The position numbers and the translations under genes are program-made. 64,000 nucleotides of DNA, from contig CM037587.1 of the NCBI GenBank assembly GCA_021018995.1, forward strand, positions 5,768,866-5,832,865, written 5' to 3'. This document shows positions 42,391 through 55,249 of this stretch, in pieces (positions within the stretch are counted from its first letter, which is position 1; every line of letters starts with the position of its first letter). The DNA comes from Chloranthus sessilifolius. Taxonomy: Eukaryota > Streptophyta > Magnoliopsida > Chloranthales > Chloranthaceae. The notes under the pieces were generated by a model, which was not told the origin of the DNA, searched no databases, and worked only from the letters and a program-made list of their open reading frames with translations.

Positions 42391-44580
42391 GCTTTTACAT
42401 TCTTAATGAATGATAATGCCAACTTGTCAAATTTTATTTTATAACCCAAGGCATATATTTTCATAGAGTAGAAGAGTACGTTTAATTTCCCCACACTTAG
42501 CCTCGTTTGCCTGATGATAAACTAAACTATCATCGGCAAATAGTAGATGGGATATAAAAGGAGCCCCTCAACAAATACGTACTAAGAGCAGAGAGACTTT
42601 TACGGTAAATGGAAATATCAATGAGATTTGTTAATACCTTGGCACAAATAATAAATAAATACGGCGAGAGTGGGCATCCTTGTCTAATACCCCGAAATGG
42701 ACGAACATTTCCTATAACACGACCGTTCACAAGAAAGGAGAGAGACACTAAATTAACACACCCCATTATAAGACTTATCCATTTTTCAGAAAACCCCATT
42801 TTACTGAAAGTACACTCAAGGAACGACCATTCAACTACTCTATTGTAGGCTTTACTCATATTGAGCTTTAACACGCACCAACCATTCTTCTCATACCTAT
42901 TTTTAAGGAAGAGGGCAATCTCAAAAGCTACAATGAAATTGTCATTGATCAATCTGCCCAACATAAAAGCACTTTGATTTGGAGATATAATGAGAGGAAG
43001 GATATTCTTGAATCTATTAGCTAAAACTTTTGCAATAAGTTTATATACCACATTGCAAAGGCTTATGGGCCTAAAATCAGCAAGGTTTTTGGGTTTGTTA
43101 ATTTTGGGAATTAACACTAAATACACGTGGCTAACCTCCTCTAGAGATGAAGATCCGTTGAGATAAGCTAACACAAACTTAGTCACAGGTTCTCCAACAA
43201 TATTCCAATACTTTTGGTAGAAAAGAGGAGACATATTGTCGGGTCCGGGAGACTTTAGAGGGTGCATTTGATGGAGGGTAGTATAGATTTCCCCTGGAGA
43301 GAATTCTATAGTAATTGCATCATTGTGTTCGGACGTCACTTTCTGATGAATGCCTTCTATCGCCTCATGGATGCTTTGTGGATTTGAAGATCCAAATAAG
43401 GCAGAGAAATCATCAACAATTGTTTTTTCGACTCCAAATACCGTTTTCAACCACAAGACCCTCAACATGATTTTTCTTCTGCCTCGCCGAAGCTTTCTCA
43501 TGGAAATAAGGTGTATTCTTGTCCCCCTCTTTGAGCCAATGGGCCTTGGATTGTTGTCACCACATAATCTTCTCCTTTTGTAATGCCTCATTGAGTTCTT
43601 TTTTTATTTGATTCCCCTAGGTTTATCTCAAGGGCCCAAGAGAGACGTATCTAGGGATGATCTATAACTTGTTGATAGTGAATCTGATACTTCCAAACTC
43701 GGATTTGTTCCATGTTGACACCTTTATGGAAGTATTTCCGATCTTGTTCTCATGAAATTCCCTGATTGGGTCAATTCCAATTTTATGGCACCATTCTTCT
43801 CTTATCAATTCTTCGCATTATTGTGTTTCTGCCCCCAGCCTTGAACCTGAAAGGACTGATTCCTTCTTTCCAACCATTATCGTCTCTAAGCTCTTTTCGG
43901 ATAAAAGGAGTAACATGGGAAGGTGATCCGAACTAGGAAGAGGAGAGGTGAATTACCTTTGTCGTAGGGAACAAGTTGCACCAGTATCAACTCGTTCTTC
44001 TATGAATTCATCATCCTCTCTTCGGTTATTCCAAGTGAAGAGAGCCCCAAAGAATCCCAAATCAATAAGCTCACAATCATCAATTGCAACCCAAAAGTCA
44101 TCCGAGTATGTTTGGGAAGATTGAACGTTGTCATTCTTTTCGGAAGGGTAACTTCATTCCATAAGAGAGCCAAACCCCCCGGATCGTCCTACGACATCCA
44201 CAAATAAACCTCCTGAGAAATCAAATTTCACCTTTTGGGCATTCATAAATGATTTCTTTTTTTTTTGTTTATGGAAGAAATACCATCTTGGGGAGGTGTT
44301 TCCGAACAAGGAAACCAAGGGAACGAACTGTTGGGGATTACCCAATCCCGGACAGTTCCAACATAAGGTATTCATAATTCCCGGTGGTGTTGAGGCTCAG
44401 CCACCGCCGATTTATGGGATCGAAGTTTCTTGGATAGAGGACAGGCAGTGGTAACCTCATTAGAGGAATCTTCCAACTTTGAACCATTTGGAGATGGGTT
44501 GTCGAGAAGACTGGACTTCCTCTTACCTTTGGTGTTAGGTTTACTAGGGATTTGATCGGTTTCAATAGGATTGTGGGTTT
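42385..44580 (-). mobile_element. L1-like LINE, truncated and decayed
   Basis: Minus-strand order: end of ORF1 (about 44380-44565), endonuclease starting MNTLCWNCPGLGNPQ at 44375, FVDVVGRSGG, FGALFTWNNRRED, the link HWLKEGDKNTPYFHEKAS, then reverse transcriptase 43400-42430. RT motifs include SPGPDNMSPLFYQKYWNIVG, LIPKINKPKNLADFRPISLC, FRGIRQGCPLSPYLF and FADDS at 42526-42540. In motif A, KLNMSKAYNRV replaces the usual KLDMSKAYDRV, so a catalytic Asp is lost. The RT ends soon after FDKLALSFIKNV near 42385; the 3' end and poly(A) tail are missing. Stops and frameshifts are frequent. Confidence 0.88.
42430..43430 (-). pseudogene. LINE reverse transcriptase domain
   Basis: This is the longest open part of the LINE, about 300 codons without a stop from about 43430 to 42530. 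It encodes a non-LTR RT that would copy RNA at the nicked target. The FADD box is intact but the motif A Asp is Asn, so it should not work. The 43591 start of the open frame is in a different frame from the true upstream LINE sequence. Confidence 0.85.
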
Positions 44581-44731
44581 TAAGGACCTAGAGCCAGTTT
44601 AAATTAAAATTTCAATTAGATTAGATTAATGGTGTTGCTTGTAAGTGAAAATATCCAAAGTATAACTAGCATATTTTATTCATAAAGAACAATTTGCACT
44701 ACATCATGATCACAATCTACCATGGGTTCCT
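44581..44731. other. Short spacer between LINE and Copia LTR
   Basis: AT-rich spacer with no recognisable feature. Confidence 0.4.
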
Positions 44732-45190
44732 TGTTGCATTTGACGAATTTATATGGCCCTTAAGTCACACATCATGGTCAAGGTCAAATAGTCCAAATTG
44801 TTAACTTAGAGAAATGGTGGAATACTAGTTATGGTCAAACTAGATGTTTCCAATTATATTAAGGGTTGTGATTTACCCTAGCATAAGTGCGGTGATCCTA
44901 ATCGTTAGATTCCTTGATAGGCAAGTTTCTAATCTATTTAAAGAACTTTAGAGTCTCTCTTTCTACACACAATATACGTATCAATTGAATTAAAAGAATT
45001 CAAGAGAATCTCATCTTCTCTACAGTGTGCAAAGAAAGAGAAGGCTCTCAATCAAATCATCGATTGTCGGATTATTGCTCGGATAGCTCAAGGCTAAATT
45101 CTCACGTGAAAAAACTCTACGGTGTAAGGTATGCTAAAGTTTCTTTTAATTCTCCTTTTGATTACAGGCGGATCCTAATAGTTTCCAACA
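44732..45190 (+). repeat. 5' LTR of the Copia element
   Basis: A 459-bp LTR from TGTTGCATTTGACG to AGTTTCCAACA. It pairs with 51864-52317 plus CCAACA at 60542-60547. Confidence 0.9.
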
Positions 45191-45192
45191 AG

Positions 45193-45205
45193 TGGTATCA
45201 AAGCC
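45193..45205 (+). promoter_or_regulatory. Primer-binding site of the Copia element
   Basis: TGGTATCAAAGCC lies two bases after the LTR and pairs with initiator tRNA-Met. Confidence 0.8.
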
Positions 45206-47028
45206 AAACCCGTAATCAACTTTACCGTACCAATTCTCATCGTTAACGATTTTGCTAATTATTTTTCACCAAATTTTTAATTTGCCGGTGTAAGATTTTA
45301 AGGATCATATTAATTGGGTGTTGCCAGTGTGAATCAATTTATAATAAATTTGTTAATAATTTTTTTCGATTTTCTTGAGAGTTAATCAGGCGATTGGGTC
45401 ATCACCAGCCATCGTCGGACTAACCGACCATCCTTCTGTCATTACGGGTGGTCAAAGGTTGTATTATGGCTGCAAATAAAAGAGGCTCAAATTCTCTGGT
45501 TGTGTTTGGAAGAAGACGTCTACAGCAGGGTATTTGTTTCCTGTTTTAGAAGAAGACGACTACACTAGCTTTAGTTTCATGTGTTATTGGAGCACCAAAG
45601 TTGGTGCTTCTCCAACTCTATATGATTTGAAATGATATGGCCCAAGATGACATGTCCTCATACCTGACCCGACCCGGTCTATGACCCGACTCGGTCTGTG
45701 ACCCAACCCAGTCAATAACCGGACTCGGGTCATGACCTAATCTGGCCCATAGTCCAATCCGGTTCATTACTCACCCGGCACTTGGGTCATGACCCGATCC
45801 AGTCATGGTCCGGTCCATTCCCAACCCATGATTCATGACCCGATCCGGCTCATAGTCTGGTCTGGTCTAGTTCATTCCCGGCCCATGGTACATGACCCGG
45901 ATTCGAGCCGTTTGATTAAGGCCCATTTTGACCCATATTATTCCTTATTTTTTCGAGTCATTTCTGGGTTATCTACAGGTCCAATTTTGGAACATTATAT
46001 ATGAATTTTGACTTTCTCACTTTCTCAAATATTTCGGATATATTTTTTAGGTCTATTTTTATACATGAGCTCTATGTTATGACATTTTCATGACCTGATA
46101 TCTTTTTGACATTTTGTAATTGAACAATTATTTTTTATTTGAGTGCTTTTAATTAAAGTTGCAATTAAATTTAAATTCATGATTTAAATGTGTTTAATTG
46201 CTCAAAGATACACGTCTCATACGCACTCTTAAAATTTTATTATTCATGAAATACTCACTAAAGGTTTTGATCTACATGTCTATTTTAGTTAAAGTTATGT
46301 GCTTGGGATTTTCTACCATCTTTTTATGTTAAATTTTATATTCTTTTGATGAAAAGAATTCAACTTAAAGTTAAATATGTTAACATATTAAAGTTAAATT
46401 GAAATTTATTCCTTACATTTTTTAATCTAAACATGTATAAATTTAACATTGGATCCCTAATTCTAAGAACTGAAATATGACATTTATGGATCATAATGGT
46501 TGGTTCTTTCCTATGGGGTTTGTGGAGAACCGAGTGATTGTTTGGGGATGCTTGACGAGTGAGTTGGTTATTGCCCAAAAGTAGACAATTCACAACCTTG
46601 TAGTTTCCTAATCTTAGATGTTTTCTCTATTAAGATCACTAGGTGTACCATTGCGTTCAGTGTTTGTATACGGCCCAAAGGTGTCATAGTATGTGCGAAT
46701 AGAATAGTCTTATATAAGATGGTTAGATAAGATAACCCTATTTGTCCAAAGGTATAAGAAGTGTCTGATTCTAATCAAATCATAGAGGCTAGGTCTATGG
46801 CATATTTTATACTGTGGGAAGCAAGCGCAAGTCATGTGGTATGTCCAAAGGTGAGTCGTGACATTGCCAAGTTCTTTCCTTAAAGTTGGCATGTGCACAT
46901 AGTATCACTTCATACGTTTGAATCAAAACCTCTGGTTTAAGCGAAAGGTATTAAATCTAAAGAATTAATAAGTTTTATTTTTGTGTTGACTTTTAAAATG
47001 TGATACTAAATTAAAAAATTTTACAGCG
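45206..47028 (+). other. Long untranslated leader of the Copia element
   Basis: About 1.8 kb precedes gag. It holds a degenerate repeat at 45655-45915 made of words like TCATGACCCGATCCGG, CCGGTCCATTCCCAACCCATG and GGTCATGACC. No coding sequence is recognised. The leader is longer than usual and may include an old insertion. Confidence 0.5.
45655..45915. repeat. ATGACCCGA-type degenerate repeat
   Basis: ATGACCCGA(C/T)(C/T)CGG variants recur about eight times at irregular spacing of 20-60 bp. Confidence 0.6.
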
Positions 47029-47815
47029 ATGGATCTCTTGTCAATTACCAAACACATAGCAGGAGTTGAGCCACTTTCTGGGTCCAACTTCAACACTTGG
47101 AAAATGACTCTCGATGTTTGTTTTGGGATTTTAGACATGTCTTTTGTGTTTATAATTCCTAAACTTGCGGCGTTTACTCAGGATTCTCCTGCCAAGGATA
47201 AGGAATTTTTCGAGAAATGGAATAAGACTAACTCGTTAGCCATGTTAATGATCAGGGCCACCATTAATGCCTATTTCAAGGGTGACATACCTGTTACAGA
47301 GACCGCTTCTGAATTAATAGCTCTTATTAAGAAATAATGTATTGGCAGTGAGAAGCATGTCGTATATGATTATATGAATGATCTCATGCACCTTTGGTAT
47401 GATGACAGTGGGAATGTGAGAGACCACTTAATGAAGTTATCTCAAATCTATTTGGGTATTAAAGAATACGAGCTTAACATAGATGAAAAGTTGATAATCT
47501 ATATTGGGTTGCTTCTCTCCCTAAGGCTTTCGACATTTTAAAGGTGAATTATAATTCGCAAGAGCAGAATTGAGACTTAAACAAGTTAACTTAGATGTAC
47601 TCCATTGAAAAAAAGAAGCTTAAAGGCGAGCGATATGAGTTTGCTCATTTGGAGACTTCCAGCTCTAGTAAAAAGAATTTTAAGAAGAAAGGCCCTAAGA
47701 GGAATAAAAAAAGAAATCAACCACAACAAAAATTTTAGAGCAAGGGTAAAGGCAAAGTTCAAAGTTTTGGAAAGGCAACGCATCCTCATGATCAGTCTGA
47801 CAGTGTAAGCGGTTG
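47029..47815 (+). pseudogene. gag of the Copia element
   Basis: MDLLSITKHIAGVEPLSGSN followed by FNTWKMTLDVCFGILDMSF is the Copia Gag start. The capsid continues through FFEKWNKTNSLAMLMIRATI and KHVVYDYMNDL, with a TAA at 47335, to a Lys-rich tail (47620-47740). The zinc knuckle is decayed (FCVKEGYFKSKC near 47820). Confidence 0.8.
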
Positions 47816-49490
47816 ATGATTTTGTGTCAAGGAAGGCTACTTCAAGAGCAAATGTGTGAATTATAAAAAGTGGCTAGTGAAGCAACCTGAAGGTATCTCT
47901 AGAGTTTTAGTACTCTCTCAGACATTTTCAATTGATAGTCCTCCTAATTCATGATTGGTTGACTCTGGTGCTTCTGTGCATGCTACGCACTCTTTTCAAG
48001 TGCTTAGAAGCAGGAGATGACTCAAACAGGAGGATAGGTTGTTCCTTGGGAACGATCAGGCGATGCAGGTGGAGAGCGTCGACACTTGCGATTTAGTTTT
48101 GAACTCTGAACATACTTTGACTTTACATGGGATATATTTTATTCCCTCCTTTAGAAGGAATATTATTTCGTTTTCTAGACTTGCAGACTGTGGTTATATT
48201 TTTACTTTTAGCAGTATAGGTTTGGATATTTCTTTTGATGGTTTTATAGTTGGTCGTGGCATTTTAGTTGATAATTTATATTTGTTATCTGTTGATTATT
48301 CTCGCACCATTGGTTTGATTGCTGAGGCCTCGAACTCGACATCGTCCAGGTCAAAGTGTTCTTTGCTTAGGGATGATTCTGCAATCTTATGGTATAGGAG
48401 GTTAGGTCACATATCAAAGAAAAGACTGGAATCGTTAGTAAGATTTAGTATTATTAGACTATTGGATTTCACTGATTTTAAAAATTGTGTGGACTGTATG
48501 AAGGATAAAACTTTCAAACAGAGGAAGTTCTCTACCTCTCGGGCCACTGAGGTTTTACAGTTAATACATACCGATATTTGTGGGCCTTATCCGATTACTG
48601 CTCGTGGTGGCAAAAGGTATTTCATTACCTTTATTGATGACTACTCCAGATACACACACGTCTTCTTATTAGAGACAAAATATAAAATTTTAGAGGTCTT
48701 CAAAACCTATCAGTTGGAAGTAGAAAATCAACTTGGGAAAAAGATAAAGACTGTGCGTTCAGATAGAGGTGGAGAATATTTCTATAGAATGGGTCCTAAT
48801 GGTGTCAATCATGGACCATTTGTGGAGTACTTATAAACTCAATGCATTGTTCTATAATATACTTCTCCTGACACTCCGCGGCAGAATGGTGTTTCAGAAA
48901 GGAAAAATCGTACTTATCAGGAGATTGTTCGCAACATGTAAAGTCACTCTACATTTAAAGAAGAGTTTTGAGGTGAATCCTTGAAGTTAGTAGTTTACAT
49001 TTTCAACAGGGTTCCTTGCAAGGTTGTACCTGAAACTCCTTACAAGAGATGAACAACTGAGGATCCAAAGCCCGGACATTTACATATATGAGGTTGTGAG
49101 GCTAAAGCTAAGTTTTATAATCCTAACATTAAGAAGTTGGATCCACGCACAGTCAATTATTATTTTATCGGCTATGGACTTCATTCTAGGACTTAGAGAT
49201 TTTATTGTCTTGGAAGAGTCATTGATATTGCTGAGACCCATATAACTAATTTTCTGGAGAATGGCAAATCCAGTGGGAGTTTACATCAAAATAATATTAC
49301 TTTTATTGAGAACTCTGATTTTGACTTTGTGCCTTCATCTGGTGGTAATGTTTTTCTTCGTACACCACTTGATCCCATATATGTTGATACTTTGATTCAG
49401 ACAAATCTTGTGACAGCTCCAACTGAAGAAGAATGTCCTATTCCATCTCAAGTTTCACCAATACCACCGGCTCAGCCCAGAAGATCTGAG
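47816..49490 (+). pseudogene. Protease and integrase of the Copia element
   Basis: LVDSGASVHATHSFQVL near 47960 is the protease active site. Integrase follows: ILWYRRLGHISKKRLESLVR and CVDCMKDK form the zinc-binding domain, and HTDICGPYPITARGGKRYFI, FIDDYSRYTHVFLL and RSDRGGEYF carry the first two catalytic acids. DTPRQNGVSERKNRT carries the last (Glu). Stops after 48835 and frame changes near 48960-49200 inactivate it. Confidence 0.82.
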
Positions 49491-51142
49491 CGCTAACGTA
49501 AACATGTTATTCCATATTTCTATGAGGTGTAGGCGGAAGAGGCTCGATTTGAGGGTGTTGATCTTGATGACCTATTGACCTTTCAGCAAGTCATTGGTAG
49601 CAATGAATCCTCACACTAGCAGGAGGCCATGAGAGAGGAGTTATTATCCATAGAAAAGAATAAGGTTTGGAACCTTATGGATTTGTCAGAGGGTCGCAAA
49701 GCAGTTGAATGCAAATGAGTTGATAAGACTAAAAGAGACTGTAGTGGCAAGATTGAAAGATTCATGGCGAAACTTCTCGCAAAGGGTTTTCAACAGAAGG
49801 AAGACAATGACTATGATGAGACCTACTCCTCGGTCTCTTCTAAGGATTCATTTAGGATAGTGATGACTTTAGTTGCTCATTATAATCTCGAATTACATCA
49901 AATGGACGTGAAGACTGTTTTTTTAAATGGAGACTTTGTGGAAGACATATACATGTCACAACCAGTGGGTTTTGTGATTAAAGAAAAAAAACAACTAATT
50001 TGCAAATTGAATATGTCTATTTATGGACTTAAACAAGCTTCTAGGCAGTGGTATTTGAAATTCGATGAGGTTGTCACTGATTATGGGTTTAAAAAAAATA
50101 TTGTTGATTATTATATATATCTCAGAAATAGCGGGAGCAAATTTGTCATTCTAGTTCTCTATGTGGATGATATATTACTTGCAAGTAATGACATTCATTT
50201 TCTCCACGATACTAAGAGTTTTCTCTCCAAAGCATTTAATATGAAGGATTTAGGTATTGCTAAGTATGTACTTGGCATCAAAATTCATTATGATAGAGTT
50301 GTCAGTTGTTTAGGGGTTTCGCAGAAGGCCTATATAGAGAAAGTACTTAACTTATATGGCATGGATAGATGTGCTTCAGGTGAAGCACCTGTTTTGAAGG
50401 GTGATGTTATTTCTCAAGATCTACAACTCAGAACTAAGGCAAAAAGGCAACAAATAGATCAAAAGGAGTATACTTCAGTTGTAGGTAGTCTTATGTATGT
50501 AATGGTTTGTCTACGTTCCGAAATCAGTTTCGTTGTCACCCTACTTAGTCGATATCAATCTAATCCAGGAATTGCGCATTGGAAAGCTACGAAGAAGGTA
50601 CTTCGTTACTTATAAATAACCAAAGATTTTATGTTGACCTATCGTCGATCAAAAATGAGCTTAAGGTTGTCGGATACCCAGATTTTGATTTTGCTGGTTG
50701 TAAGGATAGCGTCTAATCGACAGCAAGTTATTTGTTTCTACTTGCGGATGATATTATTTTTTGGAGAAGCACTAAACAGACTTTGACGACAGATTCAACT
50801 ATATACGCCAAAATTATTGGTTGTTATAAGGCTACTCGTCATGCATTATGGTTGAAAATTTTTATCGGAGATCTAAAGATTTTTTATTCCATTCATCGCC
50901 CCCTTATCATCTATTATGATAATGAGGCTGTGACCAAGTTTGTGAAACACAAAAAGATTACCAGGAGGAATAAGCATTTCGATGTCAAGTATTTCGTTAT
51001 ATATGAAACATTCGAGATGGTGTTATAGAGATTCCTCACATTAGTACAGAGTTTATGATTGCAGATCCCCTTACCAAGGGCTTACCACTTAAGATTTTCA
51101 AGGAGCACGTGACTCGGATGGGACTTGTTGAGTTGTTGACTT
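49491..51142 (+). pseudogene. Reverse transcriptase and RNase H of the Copia element
   Basis: The RT reads KLLAKGFQQKEDNDYDETYS, HQMDVKTVFLNGDFVEDIYM, SIYGLKQASRQWYLKFDEVV and LYVDDILLASND (catalytic YVDD at 50159-50170). AYIEKVLNLYGM and SVVGSLMYVMVCLRSEISF follow. RNase H has TDSTIYAKI for the usual SSTEAEY, HALWLKIF and YYDNEAV, and ends DPLTKGL near 51070. The RT core is open for 283 codons from 49764; elsewhere stops occur. Confidence 0.87.
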
Positions 51143-51850
51143 AGTTCTAGATTTGCTTTTATTTTGACATGTTATTATTATTTATTTTCTGCTATTGATC
51201 GTGGATCTTTTTCGCTGTATTTATATACATGTTTTTATTTTGAGCTCAGATTATTATATTATTATATGTTATCATTTACAGGTTATGGGATCATTACCAA
51301 TAAAAAGGTAGCATTTGTCACAAGGTATGGTGGTAGTTGTCACAAGATATGGTGGAGATTGTCACAAAATAGCCTGGAGTGTTGATGAAAAGATGAAAAG
51401 ATGATTGATTTGTCATCTTTGGGCTAAACATGAGTTAGCTCCACGTTGGTAATGCCTTCACTCTGATGAAAAGATGTCTGATTTGTCACAAAGCGGGATG
51501 AAAGGTTACATCAAAGTAACATGCAGTAGCATGAAGCAGGACTCTACGAGAATGAGTACAAGACCAAGTTTTAGGAGTACTATATCTCTCCTGTCACATT
51601 ATTTAAAATAATCACGTAAAGGTTAAAGACGTTGAAGTTTCGAATACTGTTAGTTTTGTGATCATGGAACTGTCCTAGTGTCAATATTGAGTACATTAGT
51701 GCATTCATGATCCTCACTAATGGAGCTTGAAATGGAGATGAAAAAATATATCTTCCTAAGATTTTCAAAATCGATACACCGTGTCAAGTTTTCTTAAAGG
51801 AGCAATTTGGACTTGGTTTTCAAAAAAAAAAACTCAATTAGTCTTAAGGT
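51143..51850 (+). other. 3' untranslated region of the Copia element
   Basis: It lies between the pol end and polypurine tract. The word TTGTCACAA(G/A)ATATGGTGG repeats three times near 51316-51370. There is no gene. Confidence 0.5.
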
Positions 51851-51863
51851 CCAAGTAGGAGAT
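51851..51863 (+). promoter_or_regulatory. Polypurine tract of the Copia element
   Basis: CAAGTAGGAGAT directly precedes the 3' LTR start TGTTGAATT, the usual position for the plus-strand primer. Confidence 0.75.
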
Positions 51864-52317
51864 TGTTGAATTTCACGAATTTATGTGGCCCTTAAGTCAC
51901 GCATCATGGTCAAGGTCAAATAGTTCAAATTGTTAACTTAGAGAGATGGTGAAATACTGGTTATGGTCAAATTAGAAGTTTCCAATCATATCAAAAGTTG
52001 TGATTTTACCCTAATATAAGTGTGAAAATCCTAACTATTAGATTCCTTGATGGGCAAGTTTCTAACTTACTTAAAGAGATGTAAAGTCTCCCTTTCTACA
52101 CACAATATATGTATCAATTGAATTAGAAAAATTCAAAAAAAACTCATCTTCTTTACGGTGTGAAAAGAAAGAGAAGGTTCTCCATCAAATCATCGATTGA
52201 CGGATAATTGCTCAGATCGCTCAAGGCTAAATCCTCGCGTAAAAAAACTCCACTGTGTAAGGTATGCTAAAGTTTCTTTTAATTCTACTTTTGATTGCGA
52301 GAAGATCCTCATAGTTT
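51864..52317 (+). repeat. 3' LTR of the Copia element (main part)
   Basis: It matches 44732-45184. It stops at ATAGTTT, where the CACTA element begins, and its last bases (TTTCCAACA) are at 60539-60547. Confidence 0.9.
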
Positions 52318-52745
52318 CACTACAAAAAAAATGATTTTTTGTGAAGTTCAACAAATGTCGCAAAAAGTCAGATAAACGTTGCAAATATGTTTAGCGACAC
52401 TTTATTCAAATGTCAGCAATACGTGTATCGTAGTAATTATTTGCGACGTCCGTGGCGGCATTTCAATTAAAGCGCCGCTATATCTTTATTATTAGCGGCG
52501 TTTAGAAAACGCTACCAAATGATCTCCAAAATGTCGTGATAAACATTCAGAAATGTCGTTTAAATTGTTTCGATGACGCTTATAAACGCCACAAAATACA
52601 GTTGAAAGGTGTCGCGATTAGACTTATTTCCGACATTTTCTCGAAACGCCGCTAATAGCATACATGAAAGGATATAGTGACGTTTGTGGATGAAGCGCTG
52701 TTGTAATTGACCTATAGTGGCATTTTTCCGAAAACGCTGCTAAAA
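52318..52745. repeat. Left subterminal repeat region of the CACTA element
   Basis: Repeated words include TGTCGCAAA, GGCGTTTAGAAAACGCTA, AATGTCGTGATAAAC and AACGCCGCTAATAG, on both strands, within 430 bp of the end. Confidence 0.8.
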
Positions 52746-53650
52746 AAATTAATTAATTTTTTTTTAAAATTCTTTAATTTTATAAATATTTAAAAAAGTT
52801 ACCAATATCATACATATTTTTAAAAAACCTCATTATGGCGAATAAAATAATTATCCATCCACAATCACACATTAACTATTCATGTAAGAAAAAATACAAG
52901 GCTCAGGATTTAACACAATGTAATAAGCCTCCCTAAAAAGTCAAAAAATATAAATCAACAAAAGTAAGGAGTTTCTTTGTAAGGCCAAATCACAAAATCC
53001 CCATATTCATTGCCCATAGGCTAAGTAACAAAAAAAATATAGTTAAATAACAAAAATCCCCATTGTTTCTATCTCTGCGAGGTAATGTTGGCCTTTTGAG
53101 GTGTGCTGATTCAATGGCACGCCATTGTTATTACATGAAACATAGAATGCCTTTGGCATGTTGTGTTGCACCGTAGTAAACTTAAAAACTGCACAAACCA
53201 ATCAAGAATTAACATCAGATAGGGAGACATAAATGGGACCATAAATGAATATTTAAAATAATCAATGGATTCAAAGAAAGCAATCTTAAAAATTAAAATT
53301 TCAGCAGTTTCAATAGACTCAAAATTTCAGCAACTTACCTAGATAAGCACCTGATTAGATTATGGTGGAAGGTACACCACTGCTCTTAGCCTACAAAATT
53401 GAAACTAAATATTTCATTTAGTTAATGACATCAAAATATAATATATTCAAGTAAAACTAAGCATTTCATTTTAAATTTTTAACGAATCTAATATTATAAT
53501 TAAAAAAGAAAATCAATGATATATACCTATTTTAGAACTCATCATTCTCATAAAGTTCTCCATTCTGTAATCTTTTTTTCTATTATTGCAATTTTTTCTG
53601 CCATTTGTGCTTCCATCCTGATACTTTTTTCTATCATTATGCCTCCATTA
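52746..53650. other. AT-rich interior of the CACTA element
   Basis: No confident coding segment was found. It may contain the last exons and the 3' untranslated region of the transposase gene on the minus strand. Confidence 0.35.
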
Positions 53651-53989
53651 TGACAACTCGTTTTGACACTTGGGTCTCTATTATGGTATTGTTCTCCACC
53701 GCCTGGGTCTTTAATTCTTCTATCTCTCAGCTCTCATTGTAGAGAGTTCACTAGACGATGCACGACGGCTAGAGTTAGACTCAAAAATACTAGTAGGGGT
53801 TGGGCCAAATCCAATGCCTCAGACACGACCATGTCTCTCTTTTCCCATGGCCCGCACATACACGTCAGTGCGAGAGATAGGATCTTGTGATCCTTTTGAA
53901 AGGTTTGAACGGGAATCTTACATCTCTTTTTAGAATAATTTGAATTTCAATTAATTGTCTAATCTCAAGTGGTAAAAAAGAGTATAAGT

Positions 53990-54997
53990 GAAATGATATA
54001 GTATTGATAGTTAGAATTGTAATCTTACTATCTTTTCTCTAGCAAAAGTGTTGATCGGTGTTCCATCTTTACGATGATGTGTTAAGATAAAAACATCTAC
54101 TCGACTCAGCGCTTCTTGTGTCTCGCTCGTCATACTATGTGTCAAAGGACAACCACTCATTTTAATTAATTATAAAAATTAGTTAACGACGTATAATTCA
54201 ATAAAAAAATATTATGAAATAAAATACATACTTGCCCATGGAATACCCTCGCAAAGCTTTTAGATCCAGATGTATGAGGTAATTTTTCTTGAGCCCGAAT
54301 TAGTTTATTTTTTACACTTTTTCGCTATAGTACACAAATTATTAGATAATGAAGCATTTGTTATATAAAAGACATGTTAGAAACCTTGTGTATTTAAGAC
54401 ATACCTTCCCCTCCTCAATACACCAAAAGTAGATAAGATGTTCCCATTGTTTTTTAAGTATATTGTCAGGGCAATTTGTAATGAAATCATCATCTTCGCT
54501 AAGAGTATCAAAGAATTTAGTTTTTGAAAGGCTCTTGTGATTCCTCCATTGTTTGCCAACGGATTTTATTATATTTTTTCACAACCCTTCTTCAATATCA
54601 AACTTTGCCTACCAAAATAGTGCAAAAATGAAAATACAATTATTGTTTACTCTGCTCTAAGTTTAAATTAGGCAAAAATGGAAAAAAACATGCATACCAC
54701 AAAAAAAAAAAAACACATACGATCCTTTGATTCGCCTTCCACCTTATGCCAATCCCTTTTATCAAGAGGTAACAAAGTAGGATCTCTTACTAACTTGCCA
54801 CAATAGCTGGCTAAATATTTAACATCATCTCCTACTGGTCGCCCTCCATCACCTAAAATTTTCACCTTCTTACCATTTGGTAAGGAATAAAGATACACAC
54901 ACTTTGTTTTACCTCGTCTCTTTGTTAAGGATTGAGAAGTACCATCTAAGGATGATGACTCTGGAGGATTCATCTGCTTAAATTCACAAAAGAACAC
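53990..54997 (-). pseudogene. Second CACTA transposase gene (Transposase_24-like), fragments
   Basis: Minus-strand exon-like blocks: 54973-54721 (MNPPESSSLDGTSQ, then RRGKTKCVYLYSLPNGKKVK, GGRPVGDDVKYLASYCGKLV, LPLDKRDWHKVE); 54612-54390 (KFDIEEGL, TGA, KNIIKSVGKQWRNHKS, PDNILKKQWEHLIYFW); 54345-54236 (LIRAQEKLPHTSGSKSFARV); 54161-54028 (MTSETQEALSRVDVFILTHH, RKDGTPINTFAREK). This order is that of the plant Ptta/En/Spm protein family, which binds CACTA subterminal repeats. A TGA and uncertain splice joins suggest it is inactive. A further block, SDTYQPTPISSNICNQVFEV near 55040-55110, may be its upstream exon. Confidence 0.75.
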
Positions 54998-55249
54998 TAA
55001 AAAATTAGTCTAACATCTATGTGCTCTCCTAGATGGCAGCACAACTTCAAACACTTGATTACAAATATTGGATGATATTGGAGTTGGCTGATACGTATCG
55101 GAAACAAGAGATTTTGAACCTTGCTAACATATATGAAAAAAGAATATAACTTGACTTGGTACTCAAAGATGATAATTATTTTTGAGCAAAAAATATTCTT
55201 GTTTCGCACTAAGAAACTGTGTTTGTCCTCATAAGATGAAAATGTTATC